Shown piece after piece: positions 1-7,272 of a stretch of DNA of 14,666 bases. The position numbers and the translations under genes were made by a program. Under the pieces are notes generated by a model. The model saw nothing but the letters and a program-made list of their open reading frames with translations, had not been told where the DNA came from and ran no database searches. Source of the stretch: an uncultured Coriobacteriales bacterium (GTDB taxonomy: Bacteria > Actinomycetota > Coriobacteriia > Coriobacteriales > UMGS124); NCBI GenBank assembly GCA_903789505.1, contig CAIFEU010000063.1:1-14666 (forward strand), given 5' to 3'. Numbering within the stretch: position 1 is the first letter of the stretch; the number at the start of each line of letters is the position of its first letter.

Positions 1-113
1 GGGGGGGGCAGCGTCCCCCAGGCCCGCGGCAGTCGGTCCGTGCCATGCCGGTCGAGCGGCAGGCGCGTCCGCAGCGGGCACGCCGGAGCGCCTCGGCCCG
101 GCATTGGCTCCAT
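1..113. other. left-edge flank, no supported gene
   Basis: This stretch lies downstream of cydB on the minus strand. An ATG-started frame on the minus strand begins directly after the cydB stop and stays open to the window edge (37 codons). Its product would be Pro/Arg-rich with no membrane segment, so it does not look like a CydX-type subunit. The AAGGAGG inside the cydB end is 14 nt from that ATG, longer than usual. A short GC-only hairpin is possible at 4-19 (five G, six-base loop, five C), but there is no T-run to make it a terminator. I call nothing here. Confidence 0.3.
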
Positions 114-1151
114 CTAGTACGTCAGGTCCTCCTTGGCGAGCCTGCCGCGGAAGATGCGGTACGAGATAACGTGGTAGATCAGCACGAGCGGCACGCCGAT
201 GCCGGCGATGACCGCCATTGCCGCGAGCGTGGCGTCGCCCGAGGCGGCGTTGGCGACCGTAATCGAGAGCGCGGCGTCGGTGGAGCACACGATCAGGTTG
301 GGGAACATCGTCGCGGCCAGGATGCCGACCAGGCCAACGGCGCTCAGCTCGACGCCGATGAACGCGTAGATGTCGTCGGTGGGGTCGGACGTCTTGCGCA
401 GCATCGCCATGACCCAGCCGAGCGCGTACACGACGGCGAACACGACGCCCAGGGCGGTCACGCCCAGCCCCACCGTTGAGGTGGGCACGACGGTCACGAA
501 GAACAGGCAGGTCACGAGCAGGAACACGACGAGCTCGACCACCAGCAGCAACCGGCGCAGGCTCGCCGCGCGGTCGCGCAGGTCGTCGGCGCCCTCCCGC
601 GGCGCCTTGACGGCGGCCCACGAGGCGCCCTGCGTCAGCATGTGCACGAGCCCCAGGACGCCGCAGCACAGCGCGAACGGCGTGAGCAGGCCAAAGAACG
701 TCCCCGTGTAGTCGCCGTTGTCGTTGAGCGGGATACCGGCGACGACGTTGCCGATCGCAACGCCGAACAGCAGCGCCGGCAACAGGCTGCCCACGAAGAA
801 CGTCGCATCCCACACGCCCCTGAGCTTGGGGTCATGGGCGCGGAACTCCAGGGAGACCGCACGGACGATCAGGCCGAACAGCACCAGCATGATTGCGAGG
901 TAGAAGCCCGAGAAGCTGGTGGCGTACGCAGCGGGGAACGCCGCGAACAGGGCGCCGCCGGCGGTGAGCAGCCAGACCTCGTTGCCATCCCACACCGGGC
1001 CGATCGCGCGACGCAGCACGGCCTTGGACTGCTCGCCCCTGCCGAGGAACGGGTACAGCACGCCGATGCCCAGGTCGAACCCGTCGAGCAGGAAGTAGCC
1101 GGTCAGCAGCACGGCGACCAGGATGAACCACGTTACAGCCAGTCCCGACAT
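114..1151 (-). CDS. cydB: cytochrome bd ubiquinol/menaquinol oxidase subunit II
   Basis: This is the 345-aa membrane subunit II of cytochrome bd oxidase, which pairs with CydA to oxidise quinol and reduce oxygen to water. The N-terminal helix carries GFDLG (residues 24-28), followed by the family motif GPVWDGNEVWL (51-61). About eight or nine hydrophobic segments follow, with charged loops such as PREGADDLRDR near the middle. Length and motifs match the family (usually 335-380 aa). The start at 1151 is supported by AGGAGG at 1161-1166 (minus strand), nine bases upstream and lying inside the 3' end of cydA. The gap to the cydA stop is only 4 nt, so the two are surely co-transcribed and probably translationally coupled. 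The C-terminus ends in a short basic/acidic cytoplasmic tail. No oddities were seen. Confidence 0.97.
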   Translation of the reverse strand: MSGLAVTWFILVAVLLTGYFLLDGFDLGIGVLYPFLGRGEQSKAVLRRAIGPVWDGNEVWLLTAGGALFAAFPAAYATSFSGFYLAIMLVLFGLIVRAVSLEFRAHDPKLRGVWDATFFVGSLLPALLFGVAIGNVVAGIPLNDNGDYTGTFFGLLTPFALCCGVLGLVHMLTQGASWAAVKAPREGADDLRDRAASLRRLLLVVELVVFLLVTCLFFVTVVPTSTVGLGVTALGVVFAVVYALGWVMAMLRKTSDPTDDIYAFIGVELSAVGLVGILAATMFPNLIVCSTDAALSITVANAASGDATLAAMAVIAGIGVPLVLIYHVISYRIFRGRLAKEDLTY

Positions 1152-1155
1152 CGCG

Positions 1156-2610
1156 CTACGCCTCCTTTCCGGTCGCGACGGCGGCGTCGTGCGCCTGCCC
1201 GCTCACCTCGGCGGTGAACATGCCGTCGGTTGGCTTGGAGTCGCCCGCCTGGGGCGACGCGGCCATCTCGGCCTCGACCTCGGGCAGGAACTGCTCCGGC
1301 CCGCGCTTGACGGTGCGCAGGAAGATGCGCAGCCACGCGACGTACATCAGCACGTAGATCACGAAGAACAGCGCGAGCGTGATGAGCAGCTGCGTGGCGT
1401 CGACCGACTGCGAGACGGCGTCCTGCGTCTTGAGCAGGCCGGTCACGATCCAGGGCTGGCGGCCGTACTCGGCGGTGATCCACCCGCTCTCGATCGCGAC
1501 GATCGGGGCGATCCAGCCGAACATCATGATGCGCAGCGGCCACTTCTTATCCTTGAGCTTGCCGCACAGGACGATGATGCCGAGCAGCAGCACCAGGCAG
1601 ATGACGCCGAACAGGGCGACCATGAGGTGGTACGACTGGAAGACCGTGTTGACCGAGGTGGGCTGCTCGTCGGCCGGGAAGTCGTTGAGGCCCTGGTATA
1701 CCGTGTCGAAGTCGAACGACGCGAGGAACGAGGTCCCGCCAGGGATGCCCACCGAGAACTTGGTCTGCTCCTCCTCGTTGACCCAGCCGAACAGCGAGAG
1801 CTCCATCGGGCCGCTCTCGTACTGGCCCTCCATCGCCGCGAGCTTGACGGGCTGGTACTGCGCGACCTCGACGGCCTGCGCGTGAGCGGCGCCCAGCAGG
1901 ACGACCGTCGTGACGACGCCCGCAACAACGCCGGTCTTGAGCATGCTCCGGCCGGCGCGCGAGTCGCGGTCCTTGAGCAGGTAGTAGGCGCCGATCGCCA
2001 GGCACACCAGCGACCCCATCACGAGCAGCGCGAACACGGTGTGGGCATAATGCTGCAGCGTGGAGTTGTTGAGCGCGGCCTCGAAGAAGTCGGTCAGCAC
2101 CGCCTTGCCGTCCTCGATCTCATAGCCCGCGGGCGTCTGCATCCAGGAGTTGGCGATGATGATCCACAGCGCCGACAGGCACGAGCCCGCCCACACGAGC
2201 CAGGAGCTCACCGTGTAGAACCGGGGCGAGACCTTCTTGCGGCCGAACAGCAGCACGCCGAGGAACACCGACTCGAGGAAGAAGGCGAACAGCGCCTCGG
2301 CGGCCAGCGGCGCGCCGAAGATGTTGCCGACGAAGCGCGAGTAGTCGGCCCAGTTGGTGCCGAACGAGAACTCCATCGTGATGCCGGTCGCCACGCCCAC
2401 GGCGAACGTGGTCGTGAAGATGCGCACCCAGAATCGGGCGAGCGCCTGCGCATGCGCGTCGCCGCGCGCCGCCGGCCTGTTCGCCCGCGTCACATATATC
2501 GCCATGATCAGACCCATGCCGACGGAAAGCGGCACGAACAGGAAGTGATACAGAGCGGTCGCGGCAAACTGTATGCGCGCGAGCACGACCGGATCGCTGA
2601 GAGCGTCCAT
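1156..2610 (-). CDS. cydA: cytochrome bd oxidase subunit I, short Q-loop type
   Basis: This is CydA, the haem-bearing catalytic subunit of cytochrome bd oxidase (484 aa). Likely haem ligands are visible: H22 in TALYHFLF (haem b595), H190 in HYAHTVF and M330 in SYHLMVAL (haem b558). The proton-channel/haem glutamates are probably E105 and E113 in the LAAEALFAFFLES stretch. Quinol-site residues K256 and E261 sit in VKLAAMEGQYE, and the GRQPW motif is at 383-387. The loop between the quinol site and the next helix is short, as in Gram-positive enzymes, which explains a length below the roughly 520 aa of E. coli. A longer upstream frame exists to 2670, but the start at 2610 gives the canonical N-terminus (MDALSDPVVLARIQF) and has a GGAGGGG ribosome site just upstream. 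It is the first gene of cydAB, divergent from cydDC. Confidence 0.97.
   Translation of the reverse strand: MDALSDPVVLARIQFAATALYHFLFVPLSVGMGLIMAIYVTRANRPAARGDAHAQALARFWVRIFTTTFAVGVATGITMEFSFGTNWADYSRFVGNIFGAPLAAEALFAFFLESVFLGVLLFGRKKVSPRFYTVSSWLVWAGSCLSALWIIIANSWMQTPAGYEIEDGKAVLTDFFEAALNNSTLQHYAHTVFALLVMGSLVCLAIGAYYLLKDRDSRAGRSMLKTGVVAGVVTTVVLLGAAHAQAVEVAQYQPVKLAAMEGQYESGPMELSLFGWVNEEEQTKFSVGIPGGTSFLASFDFDTVYQGLNDFPADEQPTSVNTVFQSYHLMVALFGVICLVLLLGIIVLCGKLKDKKWPLRIMMFGWIAPIVAIESGWITAEYGRQPWIVTGLLKTQDAVSQSVDATQLLITLALFFVIYVLMYVAWLRIFLRTVKRGPEQFLPEVEAEMAASPQAGDSKPTDGMFTAEVSGQAHDAAVATGKEA
1161..1166 (-). promoter_or_regulatory. ribosome binding site of cydB inside cydA
   Basis: AGGAGG on the minus strand, nine bases before the cydB ATG and overlapping the last codons of cydA. 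It fixes the cydB start and implies translational coupling. Confidence 0.8.
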
Positions 2611-2686
2611 GCGCCCCTCCCCCTCTCTCTCCTTGCCCCGCAGGGCAGCCAAAACAGCCCGGGCCCCCACAGACCCGCTTGCCGAC

Positions 2687-2696
2687 CGACCGGTCG
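2687..2696. promoter_or_regulatory. 10-bp palindrome in the cydAB leader, possible operator
   Basis: CGACCGGTCG is a perfect 10-bp palindrome lying within a GACCGACCGGTC context, about 30-40 bases downstream of the candidate cydAB -10 box. The half-site resembles operators of TetR-family repressors. No such regulator is in the window, and GC-rich DNA yields short palindromes by chance, so this is only a candidate. Confidence 0.25.
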
Positions 2697-2726
2697 CGCG
2701 CGAGGCGCGGCCGCACAGGCGTCGCT

Positions 2727-2755
2727 ATAATATGACAAGGTTACTTGCAATTAAA
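2727..2755 (-). promoter_or_regulatory. candidate cydAB promoter
   Basis: On the minus strand, TTTAAT (complement of 2750-2755) and TATTAT (complement of 2727-2732) are spaced by 17 bp. The -10 box is good and the -35 is weak (about half the consensus). Transcription would start near 2718, giving a leader of about 108 nt before cydA. The overlapping TATAAT at 2726-2731 on the plus strand could serve cydDC instead, but it has no matching -35. Confidence 0.35.
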
Positions 2756-2760
2756 GCATC

Positions 2761-2798
2761 GTCGCCGATGGCGCGGGGACTTTTCCGCCAGCGGCGAC
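2761..2798. promoter_or_regulatory. stem-loop between cydAB and cydDC
   Basis: GTCGCCG (2761-2767) pairs perfectly with CGGCGAC (2792-2798). After a 2x2 internal loop, GGCG (2770-2773) pairs with CGCC (2786-2789). There is no T-run on either side, so it is not a classical terminator. It may be an RNA element if transcription starts near 2738 on the plus strand, or a DNA-level dyad upstream of the minus-strand promoter. Function is unknown. Confidence 0.35.
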
Positions 2799-2854
2799 GG
2801 CCCTGTCCATCTCGAGAAACGTATACTTCCCCATGTGACATTTCAAGGCTCCAT

Positions 2855-2884
2855 TTGCCAATGATGGCAGTCGTCTCAGATAGT
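2855..2884 (+). promoter_or_regulatory. candidate cydDC promoter
   Basis: TTGCCA (2855-2860, five of six to consensus) is followed after 18 bp by GATAGT (2879-2884, four of six). Transcription would start near 2891, about 70 bases before the cydD ATG. This is a plausible sigma-70-type promoter from sequence alone. Confidence 0.35.
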
Positions 2885-2960
2885 TGAAGGCAGACGTTCA
2901 GACTTTGCCCCGTACGCATGCCTGCGGGGCCGCCTCGCGCCCCCATCCGTTGGAGGGACC

Positions 2961-5000
2961 ATGGGTTCGATGTTCAGCAAGGAGATCCTCGCCCTGCCAG
3001 GCGCCCGGCGCGTGCTCGCCGCGATGCTGGCGTGCTCGCTCGCCGACGCCGTGGGCGCCGTGGCGCAGGCGTGGGCGCTGGCGGGCGCGCTCGCGAGCCT
3101 CTGGGAGGGCGCGACGCTGGTGAGCCAGGCGCCCGCGCTGCTGGCGTTCCTCGCGGCGTTCGCGGCACGCCAGCTCGTGGGATGCCTGCGCTCGCGCGTC
3201 GCGGGGCGCTTCGCCGAAGACCGCTGCGCACGGATGCGCTCCGACCTGCTCGGCGACGTGCTGGAGGCGGGCGGCGGGGCGGTGGGCGCCTTCGGCACGG
3301 GCACGGTCGTGACGACGCTGCTCGAGGGTGTCGAGCAGGTGCGCTCCTACATCGCGCTAATGCTGCCGAAGGTCGCCGACCTCGCCGTGGTGCCGCTGGT
3401 CATCGTCGTCGCGCTGTTCCTCGTCGACTGGGTGAGCGGGCTGATCGCGCTGTGCGTCCTGCCGTTCACGATCTGGTACATGACGCTGATCGGCTCACAG
3501 GCCAAGGCGCGCGCCGAGCGCCAGCACGCCGAGTACGACGCGCTCTCGAGCCACTTCGTGGACTCGCTGCGCGGCATCGACACGCTGGCCCTGTTCGGCC
3601 AGGCGCACCAGCAGGGCGAGCGCGTCTACGCGGTGAGCGAGCGCTTCCGCAAGGCGACGGTGGCGACCCTGCGCATGGCGACGGTGTCAAGCCTGGTGCT
3701 CGACCTGTTCGCGACGTTCGGGCTCGCCGCAGTGGCGATCATGCTGGGGTTCCGCCTCATGGGCGGCACGATCGCGCTCGCCCCCGCCCTGACCGCGCTG
3801 ATCCTCGTGCCCGAGTACTTCGCGCCAGTGCGCCGCTTCGCCTCGGACTTCCACGCGTCTCTGGACGGCAAGACCGCGCTGGCGCGCATCATCGAGATGG
3901 GAGCGGAGCTGCACGGCAGGCGGCCCGGGGCGGACGTGGAGGGCGGCGAGGCGGGCGTCGCCGCCGAGAGCCTGGCGAACGCAGCGGGCGCGAGGCGCAG
4001 CAGCGCAGGCACGGCTCCCCTATCGGTGGCGAGCGGCGCAGGAACGACGGTTCCCGACGTGCCAACGGCGGACGGTGCGCGGGGCGGCGAGGCGGGGCGG
4101 ACCGGCGCGGGAGGGCGGCTGCCCGCCTGGGGTGACGGGTGCCGCCTCGAGCTGCGCGGCGTCACCTACCTGCACGGCGGCGAGCGTGAGGCCGGCGGGG
4201 CGGACCGGCGCGGCAGGGACGACGACCTAACCAGCGAGGTCGAGCGGGGCGATGGGCGCGGCAGGGACGACGACCAGGGCAGCCGCGACCGCTCGGGCGG
4301 CGTGCACGACGTGAGCCTGGAGCTCCGCGGCAACCAGGTCGTGGCGCTGGTGGGCCAGAGCGGGGCGGGGAAGTCAACGCTGCTCGACGTCCTCGCCGGC
4401 TTCGTCTCCCCCGAGGCCGGTTCGATCGAGCTGCGCGCGCCCGGCGTCCCCGCTCGGCGGATCCCGACGCTGAGGCGTCCCGACTGGCTTTCGCAGGTGG
4501 CGTACATCCCGCAGGACCCGCACGTATTCTCGGCGAGCCTGCGCGACAACGTTCGGTTCTATCGCCCCGACGCCACGGATGCCCAGGTGCGCGACGCGGT
4601 CGCCGCCGTGGGTCTCGACGAGCTGGTGGCGGAGCTGCCCGACGGGCTCGACTCGCGCGTGGGAGAGGGGGCGCGCCGGCTCTCGGGCGGCCAGGCGCAG
4701 CGCATCGCGCTCGCCCGCGCCATCGTCGCCGACCGGCGCGTCCTGCTGCTCGACGAGCCCACCGCCCACCTCGACATCGAGACCGAGCTCGAGCTCAAGC
4801 GGCACATGCTGCCGACGATGCGGGGGCGGCTCACGGTGATTGCGACGCACCGGCTGCACTGGGTGGGCGACGCGGACGTGGTGGCGGTGCTCGAGGCCGG
4901 GCGCGTGGCGCAGGTCGGGTCGCCCGAGGAGCTCGCGCGCGACCGGGACGGCGCGTACGCCCGGCTCGCCCGGGCGCTGGGAGGGGGCGACGCGCGATGA
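2961..5000 (+). CDS. cydD: thiol reductant ABC exporter subunit CydD with two long low-complexity inserts
   Basis: This is an ABC half-transporter (679 aa) of the CydDC type, which moves thiols (glutathione/cysteine in E. coli) across the membrane and is required for assembly of cytochrome bd. The N-terminal part (about 10-300) is a six-helix exporter domain. The nucleotide-binding domain has Walker A GQSGAGKST (465-473), Q-loop YIPQDPHVF, signature LSGGQ (574-578), Walker B ending LLLDEP with D598/E599, and the switch histidine in IATHRL. The protein is about 100 aa longer than usual. An Ala/Gly/Arg-rich stretch (about 314-393) links the two domains, and a second charged insert (about 407-446) splits the first beta strand (RGVTYLHGG) from the next (VHDVSLEL) of the ATPase. 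The second insert contains an in-frame DNA repeat. The start at 2961 has TTGGAGGG seven to eight bases upstream. It overlaps cydC by 4 nt (ATGA). Confidence 0.93.
   Translation: MGSMFSKEILALPGARRVLAAMLACSLADAVGAVAQAWALAGALASLWEGATLVSQAPALLAFLAAFAARQLVGCLRSRVAGRFAEDRCARMRSDLLGDVLEAGGGAVGAFGTGTVVTTLLEGVEQVRSYIALMLPKVADLAVVPLVIVVALFLVDWVSGLIALCVLPFTIWYMTLIGSQAKARAERQHAEYDALSSHFVDSLRGIDTLALFGQAHQQGERVYAVSERFRKATVATLRMATVSSLVLDLFATFGLAAVAIMLGFRLMGGTIALAPALTALILVPEYFAPVRRFASDFHASLDGKTALARIIEMGAELHGRRPGADVEGGEAGVAAESLANAAGARRSSAGTAPLSVASGAGTTVPDVPTADGARGGEAGRTGAGGRLPAWGDGCRLELRGVTYLHGGEREAGGADRRGRDDDLTSEVERGDGRGRDDDQGSRDRSGGVHDVSLELRGNQVVALVGQSGAGKSTLLDVLAGFVSPEAGSIELRAPGVPARRIPTLRRPDWLSQVAYIPQDPHVFSASLRDNVRFYRPDATDAQVRDAVAAVGLDELVAELPDGLDSRVGEGARRLSGGQAQRIALARAIVADRRVLLLDEPTAHLDIETELELKRHMLPTMRGRLTVIATHRLHWVGDADVVAVLEAGRVAQVGSPEELARDRDGAYARLARALGGGDAR
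4207..4275 (+). repeat. 21-bp direct repeat, in frame, inside cydD
   Basis: The 21 bases at 4207-4227 are repeated exactly at 4255-4275. The period is 48 bp, i.e. 16 codons, so the reading frame is kept, and each copy encodes RGRDDD. It lies in the charged insert of the CydD ATPase domain and looks like a partial tandem duplication that lengthened the loop. Confidence 0.85.
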
Positions 5001-6958
5001 GGGACGCGAAGAGGACACGGGGCAAGGCGGGGGTCGAGGGCCCGGTCGCGGGCGGTGCCTCGGATGAGGGTGGCACCTCGGAGGCGAACGGGGCGGCGCG
5101 CGCCCAGGCACGGCGCCTGCGCGGGCTTTGGTCGCGCGACACGTGGGTGCGGCCCTACCTGGGCAGGTACCGCAGGATGCTGGCGTGCGCGCTGGTGCTC
5201 GGGGCGCTCGCCCTGGCTTTCAGCGCGGCGCTGATGTTCTCGTCGGGCTACCTGATCAGCGCGGCGGCGGAGCGCCCGTACTCCGTGTTCGAGCTGTTCG
5301 TGCCGCTGGGGCTGGTCCAGCTGTTCGGCGTGGGGCGGCCGTTCCTGCACTACTTCGAGCGCCTCGCCAGCCACGACTGGGTGCTGCGCATGACCTCCGA
5401 CATGAGGCTGCGCCTGTACCGCCACGTGGAGGGCGACGCATTCGGGTGGAGCGCGCTGAGGCGCACCGGCGACGTGCTCGGCTTGCTGTCCGAGGACATC
5501 GCGCACATCCAGAACCTGTACCTGCGCACGATCTTCCCCACGGTGATTGCGTGGGCGGGATGGGTCCTGCTGGTCGCGGCGCTCGGGCGCCTCTCGGTGG
5601 CGTACGCCCTTGCGATGCTGGTCGCAGTCGGGGTGCTCGTCGTCCTGGTGCCGCTCGTGTCGGTGCTGGTCAACGGGGCGCGGCAGGTGCGCGCCAAGCA
5701 CCTGGACGACGAGCTGTACGCCGAGGTGACCGACGACGTCCTGGGCGCCACCGACTGGGCGCTGGCGCGCAGGGCGGGCGACTGCGTCGCGCGCGTGGAC
5801 CGGCAGGCGCGCCTCGCGCGCGAGCAGCGCGACCGCGTCGCCGCCTTCTCGCGTCGCCGCGACGCGGTCGTGACGACCGCGTTCGGGGCGCTCGCGGTCC
5901 TGGTGTGCGCCTGGGCGGCGGGCGAGCTGGGGGGCACCGCGCCGGCGTTCGACCCCGACGTCGCGTTCAACGCGCGCCCCGCCGACTGGATCGCCGCCTA
6001 CGTGCTGGGGTTCTTCCCTCTGGTGGACGCCTTCGTCCCGCTGTCGGACGCCGCCGTCGAGGCGGGGGCGCACGCGGACTCGATCGAGCGCCTCAACGCG
6101 CTGGACGAGGGCAGGGCGGCGCCCTTCGGCAAGGTGGAGCAGGACGGAAGCGCGGGCGCGCCGGCGGCAGCGACGGGGACGTGCGCGACGACCGCGCCGG
6201 CGGGCGCAGTCGGGACGCGCCCCACGCTGGCAATCGAGGGCGTGCGCTTTGCCTACGCGGCGGACGAGCGCGAGGTGCTGCGCGGCGTGAGCCTCACCGT
6301 TCACCCGGGCGAGCACCTCGCCCTGCTCGGGGCGAGCGGGTCGGGCAAGTCGACGCTGCTCTCGCTGGTCCGCGGCGACCTTGTCCCCACCGCCGGGCGC
6401 GTCCGGCTCGACGGGGTCGACACCTGCGAGCTCGGGCCCGCCGCGAGCCGGTGCTTCGGCGTGGTCCAGCAGCGCACCTACCTGTTCCACGCCTCGTTGC
6501 TCGAGAACCTGCGCATCGCCGACACGGGCGCCGACGAGGCGCGCGCGTGGGACGCCCTGGAGCGCGTGCGGATGCGCGAGGTCGTCGAGGCCCTGCCCGA
6601 GGGGATACACACGATGGTGGACGAGGGGGGCATGCGCTTCTCCGGGGGCGAGCGCCACCGCATAGCCCTGGCCCGCGTGCTGCTGCAGGACGCGCCCGTG
6701 GTGCTACTCGACGAGCCGTTCGCCTCCCTGGACCCCCGCACCGAGTCCGAGCTGGTCGACACCCTGCTCGACGCCCTCGCCGACCGGACGCTGGTCCTGG
6801 TCACGCACCACCTTCTGGGCGTGAGCAGGATGGACCGCGTCGCGTTCCTCGAGGCGGGCGAGCTCTCGATGTGCGGGACCCCCGCCGAGCTCGCCGCCGG
6901 CAGCGAGCGCTACCGGCGGCTCCTCGCCTTCGATCGCGGCGAGGCTCCGGGGGCATAG
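4997..6958 (+). CDS. cydC: thiol reductant ABC exporter subunit CydC
   Basis: This is the second half (653 aa) of the CydDC exporter that supports maturation of cytochrome bd. A hydrophilic N-terminal extension of about 40 residues precedes the membrane domain. That domain shows the CydC hallmarks SGYLISAAAERP and GVGRPFLHYFERLASHDW. The ATPase domain has Walker A GASGSGKST (445-453), Q-loop VVQQRTYLF, signature FSGGE (548-552), Walker B VVLLDEP and the switch histidine in LVTHHLLG. An Ala/Thr/Gly-rich linker (about 373-409) joins the two domains. The ATG overlaps the cydD TGA (ATGA), so the pair is translationally coupled, as expected for a heterodimer. Placing it as CydC rather than CydD rests on the SGYLISAAA and FERLASHDW motifs and on gene order. 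Confidence 0.94.
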   Translation: MRDAKRTRGKAGVEGPVAGGASDEGGTSEANGAARAQARRLRGLWSRDTWVRPYLGRYRRMLACALVLGALALAFSAALMFSSGYLISAAAERPYSVFELFVPLGLVQLFGVGRPFLHYFERLASHDWVLRMTSDMRLRLYRHVEGDAFGWSALRRTGDVLGLLSEDIAHIQNLYLRTIFPTVIAWAGWVLLVAALGRLSVAYALAMLVAVGVLVVLVPLVSVLVNGARQVRAKHLDDELYAEVTDDVLGATDWALARRAGDCVARVDRQARLAREQRDRVAAFSRRRDAVVTTAFGALAVLVCAWAAGELGGTAPAFDPDVAFNARPADWIAAYVLGFFPLVDAFVPLSDAAVEAGAHADSIERLNALDEGRAAPFGKVEQDGSAGAPAAATGTCATTAPAGAVGTRPTLAIEGVRFAYAADEREVLRGVSLTVHPGEHLALLGASGSGKSTLLSLVRGDLVPTAGRVRLDGVDTCELGPAASRCFGVVQQRTYLFHASLLENLRIADTGADEARAWDALERVRMREVVEALPEGIHTMVDEGGMRFSGGERHRIALARVLLQDAPVVLLDEPFASLDPRTESELVDTLLDALADRTLVLVTHHLLGVSRMDRVAFLEAGELSMCGTPAELAAGSERYRRLLAFDRGEAPGA

Positions 6959-6982
6959 GCCGGCGCGCGGCGGACCGCCGGC
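6959..6982 (+). terminator. GC hairpin directly after cydC
   Basis: GCCGGCG (6959-6965) and CGCCGGC (6976-6982) form a perfect 7-bp stem with a 10-base loop, starting at the first base after the cydC stop. No U-tract follows, so it may only stall polymerase or protect the 3' end. Short GC stems are common by chance at this base composition. Confidence 0.3.
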
Positions 6983-7036
6983 ACCCGCGGCGCGCGGAGT
7001 CTTGCCGGCCAGAAGCCCGCGCGCGGCGGGAAAGCC

Positions 7037-7211
7037 GGGTTGGGGACGCCCCGCCGAGCACCCGCGACGGGGCCTCGCGTGGGAGGAACGCCCCTGAACT
7101 GGGACGACACATCCGCAGCCGCAGACACGCCGGCAGGGGGGCGCCCCGGGGGGCGTCCCCAACCCCTGCCTGCCGCCATTTTCGGCACGTCGGCCGGCAG
7201 GGGACGCCCCC
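7037..7211. repeat. REP-like inverted repeats in the gap between convergent genes
   Basis: The 314-bp gap 6959-7272 holds no convincing gene. It carries three copies of an 11-bp unit, GGGGACGCCCC: 7042-7052 (plus), 7150-7160 (inverted) and 7200-7210 (plus). The first two belong to a 16-bp perfect inverted repeat (7037-7052 with 7150-7165). The last two give a 12-bp perfect stem (7149-7160 with 7200-7211) whose interior contains a further hairpin, TGCCG-ccatttt-CGGCA (7171-7187). Such an array between converging 3' ends resembles REP/BIME-type extragenic palindromes or a bidirectional transcription block. There is no T-run typical of intrinsic terminators. Confidence 0.6.
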
Positions 7212-7272
7212 ACGCCGGCCCCGGGCACTCGCCGGCCCCGCCCGCGTCAGCCACCGGCCCCGCCCGCGCCCC

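Larger units (their letters stand above)
2611..2960. other. divergent cydAB/cydDC control region
   Basis: These 350 bp contain no gene. They separate the start of cydA (minus) from the start of cydD (plus). The middle part, about 2720-2900, is clearly AT-richer than anything else in the left half of the window and holds promoter-like hexamers on both strands, a stem-loop and a palindrome, each listed separately. I looked for a Rex operator of the TTGTGAA-N4-TTCACAA type, which is known upstream of actinobacterial cyd operons, and did not find one. Only isolated fragments such as TGTGACA (around 2835) are present. Confidence 0.7.

Noticed and set aside
2..113. CydX-like small gene after cydB
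   Set aside because: The only frame is Pro/Arg-rich, has no membrane helix and runs off the window. The spacing from the AAGGAGG is too long.
1123..2730. 535-codon open frame on the plus strand
   Set aside because: Antisense shadow of cydA and cydB. The translated sequence is biased Glu/Arg/Asp/His repeats without any family motif.
2726..2731. Perfect TATAAT on the plus strand as the cydD -10
   Set aside because: The position 17 bp upstream reads AGGCGC, not a -35, and there is no TGN extension. It is kept as part of the minus-strand candidate instead, though it could be activator-dependent.
4559..6658. 699-codon open frame on the minus strand
   Set aside because: Antisense to cydD/cydC, with low-complexity Arg/Ala/His composition. 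Both genes beneath it have complete ABC motifs.
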